DNA of 64,000 nt, from assembly GCF_003610895.1 (NCBI RefSeq), contig NZ_MCAS01000026.1:31574-95573 (forward strand). Reading direction: 5' to 3'. The notes under the pieces were generated by a model that ran no database searches, had not been told where the DNA came from, and saw nothing but the letters and a program-made list of their open reading frames with translations. The stretch is from Paraburkholderia fungorum. GTDB lineage: Bacteria; Pseudomonadota; Gammaproteobacteria; Burkholderiales; Burkholderiaceae. The position numbers and the translations under genes were made by a program. Below are positions 35,075 to 43,817 of the stretch, piece by piece (positions within the stretch are counted from its first letter, which is position 1; every line of letters begins with the position of its first letter).

Positions 35075-35092
35075 TGTACAGAGCGCTGTACA
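35075..35092. promoter_or_regulatory. Perfect 7+4+7 inverted repeat upstream of the toxin-antitoxin pair
   Basis: TGTACAG-AGCG-CTGTACA lies about 150 bp upstream of the antitoxin start. It resembles the TGTACA dyads of YefM-type operators (YefM of E. coli recognises TGTACA-containing palindromes), so it may be the operator. The distance to the start codon is longer than usual. Confidence 0.5.
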
Positions 35093-35188
35093 TATCAGCA
35101 AACCGAAACTGCGTAGGAAAACGTCGTCTAACCAATAGGAAGCATGCCCGTCAGCACCCCTGCCCGCCACTCAGCCAATCGGCCAATC

Positions 35189-36487
35189 TCACTGCGGCAA
35201 CACCTCGCCTTTCGTCTCCGGCGCAAACGGAATCACAAACAAGCCGGCAATAAACGCCAGCGCAGTGAGCGCCACCGGCACGCCGAGCGTATGCATATGC
35301 AGCACGGCCGCACCGAGCAGGAAGTTGACGCCCGCCCCGACAAACCGTCCGAATGACGTGCAGAACGCGAAAGCGGTGGCCCGTACGCGGGTCTCGAACT
35401 GTTCCGGCAGCCACAAGCTGAACAGCGCAAAATTGCCGCCGAAGAAACCCAGCACGAAGAGCCAGGCTATAAACGGCGCGAGCCCATTCGGCAGATAGAA
35501 CGCCCAGCCGAAACTGCCGGCAATCGCCACGGCCATGCCGATGAAGTAAACCGCCAGGGTCTTCTTGCGCCCAATCCGCTCGGCCAGCGGCGGCAACGCG
35601 AGACAGCCGAGAATCGTCGCGATCGACAGCAGGCCGGTTGCCAGCGACGCCGTCCGGATCGCATCGTTCTTCGTCATGCCGGCTTTCGTCGCCAGTTGAA
35701 TCACTGCCGATGGTTCGTACACCGCACCCGCCCACAACCCGACAATTGCAATGGTCAGCAGAATGCATGCAACCCATGTGCGGCGCCGATACGCTGGTCC
35801 GAGGATTTCGCGCAGCGGTTTGGCGCGCTCGGTGCGCTCCTCCGCCTTTTGCCACTTCTCCGACTCCTTCACGCGCAGCAGCACCAGAATCGCGACCACA
35901 ACCGGCACCGCGCCGGTCAGGAACATCGCGCGCCAGCCGAAATGCACGCCGATCGTGTAGTTGAGCGCGGCCGCCAGAAAGAACCCGGCGTAGTAGCCCG
36001 TTTGCAGATACCCCGCGCCCATCTTGCGGCGATCTTCCGGCCATGCCTCAGCCACATACGTCCCCGCCAGCGCCCACTCGCCGCCAATGCCCACTCCGGC
36101 AATGAAACGATAGATGGCGAGTTCCCAGACGTTGTGCGAAGTCGCGGCCAGTCCGGTGAAAATGGCAAACGTGAAAATGGTGCCCGCCAGCACCTTGGTG
36201 CGGCCAAAGCGGTCCGCCAACGGCCCCCAGATGAACGACAGCCCCCAGCCGACCAGAAACAGCGCGAACAGAATCGAACCGGCGAGGCCGACATTCGCCG
36301 GCGTCGCGGCATACCCCGAGCGCGGCAACAGTTCGGTCAATGCCGGCGTCAGCACGAGCGCGTAGATGAACGAGTCCATCCCGTCGAGCGTCCAGCCGGC
36401 CCATGCTCCCCAAAACCCTGCGATCTGCGAACGATTGAGCGGCGTGCGGCGCCGCGCGACCGACGTACGGTCGGTTAGTGAACTCAT
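35189..36487 (-). CDS. MFS transporter, sugar/acid-proton symporter type (candidate malonate carrier)
   Basis: 432 residues with twelve helices and the MFS motif in GPLADRFGRTKVLAGT and the repeated LAERIGRKKTLAV; PETKGE is the usual end. GGAGGAG before the ATG is a strong ribosome site. It is divergent from the GntR/mdc operon across 200 bp, and no MdcF/MadLM-type malonate carrier is found in the window, so it is the best candidate for malonate import. That role is inferred from position only. Confidence 0.85.
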   Translation of the reverse strand: MSSLTDRTSVARRRTPLNRSQIAGFWGAWAGWTLDGMDSFIYALVLTPALTELLPRSGYAATPANVGLAGSILFALFLVGWGLSFIWGPLADRFGRTKVLAGTIFTFAIFTGLAATSHNVWELAIYRFIAGVGIGGEWALAGTYVAEAWPEDRRKMGAGYLQTGYYAGFFLAAALNYTIGVHFGWRAMFLTGAVPVVVAILVLLRVKESEKWQKAEERTERAKPLREILGPAYRRRTWVACILLTIAIVGLWAGAVYEPSAVIQLATKAGMTKNDAIRTASLATGLLSIATILGCLALPPLAERIGRKKTLAVYFIGMAVAIAGSFGWAFYLPNGLAPFIAWLFVLGFFGGNFALFSLWLPEQFETRVRATAFAFCTSFGRFVGAGVNFLLGAAVLHMHTLGVPVALTALAFIAGLFVIPFAPETKGEVLPQ

Positions 36488-36660
36488 CTTGCTCCTCCGG
36501 CCCTGCGGTTGACGTGCGTGTCTGAGATAAGGGGAACGACGGGTTGGCGCCTGTTAGTCACTCGATGCACTTCGTATAACGTTGAGAGATACAACGCCCG
36601 GCGGGCATCGCATGCCGCCGGTGGTCAAAAACTTTCCGGGTTTGCCCGTCTGTAAGTGGC

Positions 36661-36687
36661 GCATTTTCATATATAATATTTGATATC
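36661..36687. promoter_or_regulatory. AT-rich promoter/operator of the malonate locus
   Basis: A consensus TATAAT at 36672-36677 lies 11 bases before the GntR ATG, and the local sequence ATATAATATTTGATAT is partly palindromic. The spacing would give a leaderless or nearly leaderless transcript. FadR-type GntR proteins bind AT-rich dyads of this kind. Confidence 0.45.
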
Positions 36688-37461
36688 ATGAACGACGCAA
36701 TAGATGGTTTTCCCCTGGACGCCCCGGCGCGCAGCCCGCTTCTACCCGTGGCGGCACCACGCGAGAGCATGTCCCACGTGATCGCGGAGGCGCTGCGCGC
36801 GGCAATTGTCGACGGCACCCTGGCGCCTGGTGCGCCGCTGCGGCAGGATGCGATCGCCCGGCATTTCTCGGTGAGCGCAATTCCCGTGCGCGAGGCCTTG
36901 CGCCTGCTCGAAACCGAGGGCTGGGCGAGAGCAGCCGTGCACAAAGGCGCGACCGTGGCGCCCTTGTCGGCGGATGAAGCGCGTGAAATCTACGAGATCC
37001 GCTCCGCGCTGGAAAGCCTCGCCATCGGCCTCGCAATTCCCAATCACACCGCCGCCACGCTGCGCGAATCCGCCAGTCTGTGCCGCGCCGCCGAGCGCGA
37101 ACCGGACCCGTCGCTGTACGTCGCGCGCAATGTGGCCTTCCATATGAGCCTGTACGCACCCGCCGCCCGGCCGCAACTCGAGGACATGATCGGCGCGCTG
37201 CACCGGCGCGGCGAACGGTATCTGCGCCTGAAGTTCGGCTTGCCGTCGTACAAGGGCGAGTCGGACAATGAACACGCTGCCTTGCTCGACGCGGTGCAAC
37301 GCCGTGATATTCCTGCCGCGCAGTCTCTCGTTGTCGCGCATCTGCTCGGCACCGGCGACCTGCTCCACCGTTTCCTGACCGAACGCGCGCAGGCGGAAGC
37401 CGCGCTTGCGAACCAACCCAAGCCGCGCGTGAGACGCACGCGCACCACCACCGGGAGTTGA
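36688..37461 (+). CDS. GntR-family regulator, FCD (FadR/VanR) type, likely of the malonate operon
   Basis: 257 residues. Winged helix at about 30-95 (VIAEALRAAIVDGTLAPGAPLRQDAIARHFSVSAIPVREALRLLETEGW), then an all-helical FCD ligand domain (about 105-240) with the metal-binding style residues in NVAFHMSLYAPA and HLLGTGD. A GntR regulator named MdcY controls malonate genes in Acinetobacter, and this gene sits directly before mdcA (8 bp gap), so it probably senses malonate or malonyl-CoA. No ribosome site precedes the ATG. Confidence 0.85.
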   Translation: MNDAIDGFPLDAPARSPLLPVAAPRESMSHVIAEALRAAIVDGTLAPGAPLRQDAIARHFSVSAIPVREALRLLETEGWARAAVHKGATVAPLSADEAREIYEIRSALESLAIGLAIPNHTAATLRESASLCRAAEREPDPSLYVARNVAFHMSLYAPAARPQLEDMIGALHRRGERYLRLKFGLPSYKGESDNEHAALLDAVQRRDIPAAQSLVVAHLLGTGDLLHRFLTERAQAEAALANQPKPRVRRTRTTTGS

Positions 37462-37469
37462 ATCCGCCG

Positions 37470-39140
37470 ATGAACCGCCCCGCCGAAGCCGCTGAAGCGT
37501 CCGCCACCGTGCATTCCTGGACCACCCGCCGCGACGAAAAGAACCGTCGCCTCGCGGCCATTGCACCGTGGCTGAAAGACGGCATCCTGCCGACCAACCG
37601 CATCATCGATGCACTCGAAACCCTGATTCAACCGGGCGACCGCGTCGCACTCGAAGGCGACAACCAGAAACAGGCCGACTTCCTGTCCCGTTCGCTGGCC
37701 AAGGTCGATCCGCAAAAGATCCACGACGTGCATCTGCTGATTTCGAGCATCAGTCGTCCTGAACATCTGACACTGTTCGAGCGCGGCATCGCGCACAAGG
37801 TCGATTTCTCGTTTGCCGGGCCGCAGAGTTTGCGGGTCGCGCAGTTGCTCGAAGACGGTCAGCTGGAAATCGGTGCGATCTACACGTACGTCGAGTTGTA
37901 CGCACGGATGTTCGTCGATCTCACGCCGCATGTCGCGCTGCTGTGCGCGGACAAGGCGGACCGTCACGGCAATCTGTACACCGGCCCGAATACCGAAGAC
38001 ACGCCAACTATTGCCGAAGCTGCCGCATTCCGGCATGGCATCGTGATCGTGCAGGTCAATGAGATCGTCGATGAATTGCCGCGTGTCGACATCCCGGGTT
38101 CGTGGGTCGACGTGGTCGTTCAAGCCGATAGGCCCTTCGCCGTCGAGCCGCTGTTCACGCGCGATCCACGCCATATCGGCGATTTGCAGGTGCTCACCGC
38201 GATGATGGTGATTCGCGGCATCTACGAGCCGTACGGCGTGAGCTCGCTGAATCACGGCATCGGCTTCGACACCGCGGCGATCGAATTGCTGCTGCCCACC
38301 TATGGCGAATCGCTCGGTCTGAAAGGCAAAATCTGCCGCAACTGGACGCTTAATCCGCACCCCACCATGATCCCCGCTATCGAATCGGGCTGGGTCGACA
38401 GCATCCATTGCTTCGGCAGTGAAGTGGGCATGGAGGCGTATATCGAAGCACGCCCTGACGTATTTTTCACGGGCAACGACGGCAGCCTGCGCTCGAACCG
38501 TGTGCTGTGCCAACTGGCCGGTCAATACGGCGTCGATCTCTTTATCGGTTCGACCTTGCAGATCGACGCGGACGCGAATTCGTCGACGGTCACGCGCGGG
38601 CGTCTTGCCGGTTTCGGCGGAGCGCCGAACATGGGCCACGATCCGCGCGGCCGGCGTCATTCGAGCGAAGCCTGGCTCAAGCTGCTGAAGAACCAGGGGC
38701 CCGTCTCGCGTGGGCAAAAGCTGGTCGTGCAGATGGCCGAGACGTACAAGAAAGGCGGCGAGCCCACCTTCGTCGATGAACTTGACGCGGTCGCCGTCGG
38801 CGCGAAAAACGGCATGCCGGTTGCACCGGTCATGATCTATGGCGACGACGTAAGCCACGTCGTCACGGAAGAAGGCATCGCGCATCTGCACAAGGCCGAA
38901 GGAATCGACGAGCGGCGTGCGGCCTTGGCAGCGGTAGCCGGCGTGACGCCGATCGGACTGCGCGCGAGGCCGGAGAAAACAGCCGAGTTGCGCCGGCGCG
39001 GCATCGTCGCGTATCCCGAGGACCTCGGCATTCGTCGCGGCGAGGCAAAACGCTCGCTGCTGGCGGCACGCAGCATCGACGATCTGGTGACGTGGTCGGG
39101 CGGCCTGTACGCGCCGCCGGCCCGCTTCAGGAGCTGGTAA
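37470..39140 (+). CDS. mdcA: Malonate decarboxylase subunit alpha (malonate-ACP transferase)
   Basis: 556 residues from the ATG at 37470; TTG 37458 is a minor alternative. It is the CoA-transferase-like alpha subunit that moves malonate onto the acyl carrier subunit and recycles acetyl-ACP. NRIIDALETLIQPGDRVALEGDNQKQADFLSRSL and GFGGAPNMGHDPRGRRHSSEAWLKL are characteristic. It heads a tightly packed run of biotin-independent malonate decarboxylase genes. Confidence 0.96.
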   Translation: MNRPAEAAEASATVHSWTTRRDEKNRRLAAIAPWLKDGILPTNRIIDALETLIQPGDRVALEGDNQKQADFLSRSLAKVDPQKIHDVHLLISSISRPEHLTLFERGIAHKVDFSFAGPQSLRVAQLLEDGQLEIGAIYTYVELYARMFVDLTPHVALLCADKADRHGNLYTGPNTEDTPTIAEAAAFRHGIVIVQVNEIVDELPRVDIPGSWVDVVVQADRPFAVEPLFTRDPRHIGDLQVLTAMMVIRGIYEPYGVSSLNHGIGFDTAAIELLLPTYGESLGLKGKICRNWTLNPHPTMIPAIESGWVDSIHCFGSEVGMEAYIEARPDVFFTGNDGSLRSNRVLCQLAGQYGVDLFIGSTLQIDADANSSTVTRGRLAGFGGAPNMGHDPRGRRHSSEAWLKLLKNQGPVSRGQKLVVQMAETYKKGGEPTFVDELDAVAVGAKNGMPVAPVMIYGDDVSHVVTEEGIAHLHKAEGIDERRAALAAVAGVTPIGLRARPEKTAELRRRGIVAYPEDLGIRRGEAKRSLLAARSIDDLVTWSGGLYAPPARFRSW

Positions 39141-39142
39141 CA

Positions 39143-40123
39143 ATGGCGCCCGCTGCTTTGCTCGAACGCGAGGCCGACGCCATGCCCGCGGTGCAGGCCG
39201 AACTCATGCGCCGCACTGCCGTTTCGCCTGCGCGCGAGGCGAACACGCTCAGGGTATGCACTGCGCTATCCGATGCTCAACTTGCACACCATGCCGTCAC
39301 CGCGCTGATCGAAGAAGCGCAACTGACGCCGAAACCCGCGCTGGTCGACCGGCGCGGCAGCGGCGCGCATCGCGACCTCGATCTCGCCACCATGCTGCGC
39401 TCGGCACGCACGCTCGAGCCGACCTTCGCGGCGCTGGCACGCGCAGCGCGCCACCGTCGTGAACCCTCCGCGCTTTTGCGCGCCGAACTCGCGCAAATCG
39501 GCCGCGCCGGCGAGCAGGACATGCTGCATGCCACTGGCGGCAGCAACGCGCATCGCGGCGCGATCTGGATCGTCGGCTTGCTGGTGGCCGGCGCTTCGAT
39601 GACCGGCAACACCACGCGTTTGAACGCGGCGCACGTCTCTACGCTCGCCGCGCGGATTGCCTGCTTTCCGGATCGCTTCGCCGCGCCTTCCGATAGTCAC
39701 GGCGAACGCGCCCGGCAACGCTATCAGGTGGGCGGCGCACGCCGTGAGGCACAAGACGGTTTCCCACACGTCGTCGATATCGGTTTGCCCGCGTTGCGCG
39801 CGGCGCGAACCAACGGCGTCGACGAAAACGCCGCGCGTATCGACGCCCTGCTCTCGATCATGGCTTCACTCGACGACACCTGTCTGCTGCATCGCGCGGG
39901 TTTGCCTGGTTTGCACGCAGCACAACACGGCGCGCGCCGTGTGCTAAAGGCGGGCGGGAGTTCAACGCCGGGCGGTCAAACCGCCCTCGCCGCACTCGAA
40001 CACGCGCTGCTCTCGCTCAACGCATCGCCTGGCGGCGCAGCGGATCTGCTCGCCGCCACCCTCTTTCTCGACATGCTGGCGCATCATGACGCCGATGGGA
40101 GCTCAGCCTCATGGAACATCTGA
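39143..40123 (+). CDS. mdcB: Triphosphoribosyl-dephospho-CoA synthase
   Basis: 326 residues from the ATG at 39143 (AGGAG upstream). A CitG/MdcB-family enzyme that makes the 2'-(5''-triphosphoribosyl)-3'-dephospho-CoA precursor of the acyl-carrier prosthetic group from dephospho-CoA and ATP. PKPALVDRRGSGAHRDLD and GSNAHRGAIWIVGLL, and the late DDTCLLHRAG, are typical. It overlaps mdcC by 13 bp. It is longer than many CitG proteins because of an Ala-rich N-terminus. Confidence 0.93.
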   Translation: MAPAALLEREADAMPAVQAELMRRTAVSPAREANTLRVCTALSDAQLAHHAVTALIEEAQLTPKPALVDRRGSGAHRDLDLATMLRSARTLEPTFAALARAARHRREPSALLRAELAQIGRAGEQDMLHATGGSNAHRGAIWIVGLLVAGASMTGNTTRLNAAHVSTLAARIACFPDRFAAPSDSHGERARQRYQVGGARREAQDGFPHVVDIGLPALRAARTNGVDENAARIDALLSIMASLDDTCLLHRAGLPGLHAAQHGARRVLKAGGSSTPGGQTALAALEHALLSLNASPGGAADLLAATLFLDMLAHHDADGSSASWNI

Positions 40124-40425
40124 CCTTCGACTATCCGGCGCAACGCGCCGTCACGACTCGCGCGCATGTGGGCGTAGTCGGTTCGGGCGATCTGGAAGTA
40201 CTGCTGTCGCCTGCTGAAACCAGCGCGGCCCTGAGCGCGCACGTGGTCGTGCGCACCAGCGTCGACGGTTACGGCCACATCTGGAAGAGCGTGCTCGATC
40301 GCTTTTTCAGCCGTTACGACGGCGCCGCGCAGATCGAAATCAACGACTTCGGCGCGACTCCCGGCGTCGTGGCGTTGCGGCTCGCGGAAGCCATCGAAGC
40401 AGCCGAACAGGGAGACGACGCATGA
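40111..40425 (+). CDS. mdcC: Malonate decarboxylase acyl carrier protein (delta subunit)
   Basis: 104 residues. S25 in GVVGSGDLEV corresponds to the serine that carries the phosphoribosyl-dephospho-CoA group in Klebsiella MdcC. GHIWKSVLDRFF and EINDFGATPGVVALRLAEA are family segments. Overlaps mdcB by 13 bp and mdcD by ATGA, so its amount is tied to theirs. Confidence 0.95.
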   Translation: MEHLTFDYPAQRAVTTRAHVGVVGSGDLEVLLSPAETSAALSAHVVVRTSVDGYGHIWKSVLDRFFSRYDGAAQIEINDFGATPGVVALRLAEAIEAAEQGDDA

Positions 40426-41306
40426 GCACGCTCGCCTCCACCCGTCCCGCGCCCATGCTGCGTGACAGCTTTATCGAACTGCCCGCGCGCGAACGCGCCC
40501 GCGCGCTGCTCGACGCGGGCACGTTCCGCGAACTGCTCGGACCGTTCGACAAGATCGAATCGCCGTGGCTGCCGCTGCAAGGTGTCGTCTGCCAGGCGGA
40601 TGACGGCTGCGTGATCGCACGCGGCACTATCGACGGCGAACCGGCCGTGGTCGCCGCGATCGAGTCCGCGTTCCAGGGAGGCAGCATCGGCGAGGTCTCG
40701 GGCAGCAAGATCGCCGCCGCGCTCGACATGGCCTTACGCGACTGCGAACGCGGCAAGATCGTCCGGCCGGTCGTGCTGTTCGAAACCGGCGGCGTGCGGC
40801 TCCAGGAAGCCAACCTCGGCCTCGCGGTGATCGCCGAAATTCAGGCCGCGATCGTCGCATTGCGCCGGCATGTGCCGGTAGTCGGCGTGATTGCGGGCAT
40901 GGTCGGCTGCTTTGGCGGCATGTCGCTGGCCGCGGCCTTGTGCTCTTACCTGATCGTGACGAAGCAGGGGCGGCTCGGCATGAACGGCCCTGAAGTGATC
41001 GAACAGGAAGCCGGTATCGAAGAACTCGACTCGAGCGACCGGCGCCGCGTGTGGCAATTGATCGGCGGCGAACAACGGGCGCAGACCGCGCTCGCCGACC
41101 AACTGGTCGACGACGATACGGATGCGGTGCACGCCGCCGTGCGTTCAGCATTCATTCAAGGACTGCCAACTGCACATCGCAGCGAACAGGTCGACACGTT
41201 CCTCACGCGCCTCGCGCAGATCGACCCGGCCAGCGTGACGCCTGAAACGATGCGTGATGTGTATAACCCACATGCGCAAAACAACGCGCGCAAGGAGCAC
41301 GCATGA
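40422..41306 (+). CDS. mdcD: Malonate decarboxylase subunit beta
   Basis: 294 residues, a crotonase-fold carboxyltransferase-like subunit that with MdcE decarboxylates malonyl-ACP to acetyl-ACP. FIELPARERARALLDAGTFRELLGPFD, GGSIGEVSGSKIAAALDMAL and GMVGCFGGMSLAAALCSYLIV are clear family stretches. The start overlaps mdcC and the end overlaps mdcE, each by ATGA. Confidence 0.95.
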   Translation: MSTLASTRPAPMLRDSFIELPARERARALLDAGTFRELLGPFDKIESPWLPLQGVVCQADDGCVIARGTIDGEPAVVAAIESAFQGGSIGEVSGSKIAAALDMALRDCERGKIVRPVVLFETGGVRLQEANLGLAVIAEIQAAIVALRRHVPVVGVIAGMVGCFGGMSLAAALCSYLIVTKQGRLGMNGPEVIEQEAGIEELDSSDRRRVWQLIGGEQRAQTALADQLVDDDTDAVHAAVRSAFIQGLPTAHRSEQVDTFLTRLAQIDPASVTPETMRDVYNPHAQNNARKEHA

Positions 41307-42118
41307 GCGATACCACCCTCAGCCGCGGCGCGCGCTGGTTCCATGCGCTAGCCGGCGAACTGTCCGGCGAGGCGCCCGTATGGAGCGGCGATGCGTCGCT
41401 CGGCGGCGAGACCGCGCGCTTCATTGCGGTGGTTCCCGATCCCGACAACCGCTTTCCCCGCGCGACCGACAACGTCGTCGGTCTCGAGCAAGGCTGGCAA
41501 CTCGCGCGCGCGGTACGCGAGGCCATCACGCAGGACGAGGCGAGCGCCACGCGCCGCCCGATCGTCGCGATCGTCGACGTCAAAAGCCAGGCATATGGCT
41601 ACCGCGAAGAGATGCTCGGCATTCACCTCGCCTGCGCAGCCGCCGTCGATGCTTATGCATCGGCGCGCGACGCCGGGCATCCGGTGATCGCGCTGATCGT
41701 CGGACCCGCCATGTCGGGCGCATTCCTCGCGCACGGCTATCAGGCCAACCGGATCGTCGCACTCGACGCGCCCGGCACGATGGTTCACGCCATGGGCAAG
41801 GAAGCAGCCGCCCGGGTCACGCGGCGTACCGTGGAAGCACTCGACGCGCTCGGCGAGACCATTGTGCCGATGTCGTACTCGATGACGTCGTTTGCCAAAC
41901 TCGGCCTGCTCGATCAGTTGATCGGCGACGTCGACGCCGATGCGCCGGATGCCGAGCAAATCGAGCGCGTGCGTCAGGTGCTGATCGAACAGATTCGCAG
42001 CGCGCGCGCCGGCAGCCGCGATCTATCGCATCGTCTCGAATCGGCCGCGGCACAAAAGAATCGCGCAGCCTCGATTGAAGTACGGCGGCGTCTCGCCGAA
42101 CAATGGGACGCCGTGTAA
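41303..42118 (+). CDS. mdcE: Malonate decarboxylase subunit gamma
   Basis: 271 residues, the second carboxyltransferase-like subunit forming the decarboxylase with MdcD. RGARWFHALAGE near the start and PVIALIVGPAMSGAFLAHGYQANRIVALD in the middle are typical. Its TAA stop shares one base with the ATG of mdcG (TAATG). Confidence 0.95.
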   Translation: MSDTTLSRGARWFHALAGELSGEAPVWSGDASLGGETARFIAVVPDPDNRFPRATDNVVGLEQGWQLARAVREAITQDEASATRRPIVAIVDVKSQAYGYREEMLGIHLACAAAVDAYASARDAGHPVIALIVGPAMSGAFLAHGYQANRIVALDAPGTMVHAMGKEAAARVTRRTVEALDALGETIVPMSYSMTSFAKLGLLDQLIGDVDADAPDAEQIERVRQVLIEQIRSARAGSRDLSHRLESAAAQKNRAASIEVRRRLAEQWDAV

Positions 42119-42810
42119 TGCAGGTCTGCGCAACGCCGCCTTTCGCCAGCACTCATGCGTTGTCGTGCGATGAGCGTTGGCGGCCGCACGATCTGCTGCG
42201 CCTGAACCGTTTGCGGCAGTTTGACGGTGAACCGCCATGGGTTCGCGAATCTTTCGAGCGCGCGCCGTATGCGGTCGTACGACGCGCGCTGGCCGCTGAC
42301 GGTTTCGTGGCGATCGGCTTACGCGGCGCGGAGCGGTCGCAGCGCTACGGCACGTGGGCGCATCTGGACGATATCGAAAGCGCCGTGCCGCCAGAAGCAT
42401 TGGCGCTGCGCAGCCCTCGTGCGGGGCGCAATGCGTTGCCTGCTTTCATGGCCCTTGCCACGTTACAGCGCGACATGGCCTGCGCATTGACTGGATTCGT
42501 CTGGGGACCGACAGGCAGCGCAGGCTTCGAACTGGCCGCTCAGGCGCCCACCGTCACGCTCTCGAGCGATCTCGATCTGCTGATCCGCGTGCCGGAAAAA
42601 CTCTCGCAGCATGCGGCCATTCAGCTGCTGAATCATTTGCAAGCCATCGCACAACACGCCTGCATTCGCGTGGACGCGCAACTGGAAACGCCCGCGGGCG
42701 GCATTGCGCTCGCCGAATGGGCGGCAAACAAAGCACGCGTGATGGCACGCCATGCGCGCGGTCCGCAACTCGTTACCGATCCGTGGGCGCCCGCTCGCGC
42801 CGATGCCTGA
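42118..42810 (+). CDS. mdcG: Phosphoribosyl-dephospho-CoA transferase
   Basis: 230 residues from the ATG at 42118 (shared base with the mdcE stop). MdcG attaches the prosthetic group to the acyl carrier. RPHDLLRLN, WVRESFERAPYAVVRR and TLSSDLDLLIRVPE, the last with the DxD of nucleotidyltransferases, are recognisable. The family is poorly conserved, but position and length fit well. The stop overlaps the mdcH start (TGATG). Confidence 0.9.
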   Translation: MQVCATPPFASTHALSCDERWRPHDLLRLNRLRQFDGEPPWVRESFERAPYAVVRRALAADGFVAIGLRGAERSQRYGTWAHLDDIESAVPPEALALRSPRAGRNALPAFMALATLQRDMACALTGFVWGPTGSAGFELAAQAPTVTLSSDLDLLIRVPEKLSQHAAIQLLNHLQAIAQHACIRVDAQLETPAGGIALAEWAANKARVMARHARGPQLVTDPWAPARADA

Positions 42811-43739
42811 TGCTCGCCCTTCTGTTTCCCGGCCAGGGTGCGCAATCGGACGGATTCCTGCACCGTTTGCCGCAACATCACGCTGTCGCCGGCACACTCG
42901 ACGAAGCGTCCCAAGTGCTTGGCATCGACGTACTCACACTCGACACGCCAGACGCGCTGCGCTCGACCGTCGCCGTGCAGATCGGCTTGACCGTCGCCGG
43001 TGTGGCGATCACGCGCGCACTGGCCGACGAACAGCTCACGCCGGAGATCAGCGCGGGTTTGTCAGTGGGTGCCTATACCGCAGCGGTGAGTTGCGGCGCG
43101 ATTCGTTTTGACGACGCGTTACGGATGGTGCGAAAGCGCGCCGAATTGATGGAGACGGCGTACCCGTCGGGCTACGGTCTCGCAGCCGTGTCGGGTCTGA
43201 CGGAACACCAACTGGAAACACTCGCCGCACAGCACGCGGATGCGGGCCATGAGCGGGTCTATGTCGGCAATGTCAACGCGCCGCGTCAGATCGTCATGGC
43301 TGGAGCGAACAACGCGCTGGACGCGTTCATCGAACGCGCTCTGGCCGCAGGCGCGCGCAAAGCCGTCCGTCTTGCAGTGAGCGTACCGTCACATTGCGAA
43401 CTGCTCGCGCATGCCACGGACGAGCTGCTTGCATACGCACAGCACGTCCCTTTCCACACGCCGCACAGCACCTATGTCGGCAATCGCGGCGGCCGCCCGC
43501 TGTACACGGCCGAGGCCATTCGCGACGATCTCGCGACCAATATGCGCCACACCGTACGCTGGTTCGATGCGCTCACCGTCATCCAGGAAATGGGCGCCCG
43601 TGTGCTGATCGAAGCGCCGCCGGGCCAAGTGTTGACCGACATCACACGCGAAAATTTTCCGGATACCACCGCGCTTGCCGCGAGCAGCTTTTCGTTCGAC
43701 AAACTGGTCGCGACCGCGCGCCGGCGCCTCACGCAGTGA
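42810..43739 (+). CDS. mdcH: Malonyl-CoA:ACP transacylase of malonate decarboxylase
   Basis: 309 residues from the ATG at 42810, overlapping the mdcG stop by one base (TGATG). A FabD-like acyltransferase that charges the carrier with malonyl from malonyl-CoA to start the cycle. LFPGQGAQ at the start, the nucleophile S85 in GLSVGAYTA and VPSHCELL with the catalytic histidine are present. It closes the mdcABCDEGH operon; mdcF and a LysR-type mdcR are absent. Confidence 0.94.
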   Translation: MLALLFPGQGAQSDGFLHRLPQHHAVAGTLDEASQVLGIDVLTLDTPDALRSTVAVQIGLTVAGVAITRALADEQLTPEISAGLSVGAYTAAVSCGAIRFDDALRMVRKRAELMETAYPSGYGLAAVSGLTEHQLETLAAQHADAGHERVYVGNVNAPRQIVMAGANNALDAFIERALAAGARKAVRLAVSVPSHCELLAHATDELLAYAQHVPFHTPHSTYVGNRGGRPLYTAEAIRDDLATNMRHTVRWFDALTVIQEMGARVLIEAPPGQVLTDITRENFPDTTALAASSFSFDKLVATARRRLTQ

Positions 43740-43817
43740 CGGGCGTCAGGACGCAGCCTCGAAAGCGCACTGGAATTTCATTTGCTGAGGCAGAACACGC
43801 CCCTGCATCGCTGCACA

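Noticed and set aside
35086..35100. LexA-like CTGTACATATCAG
   Set aside because: Spacing and right half do not fit CTGT-N8-ACAG.
37044..39143. 699-codon antisense frame over the GntR and mdcA genes
   Set aside because: Shadow of two well-supported genes; low-complexity product.
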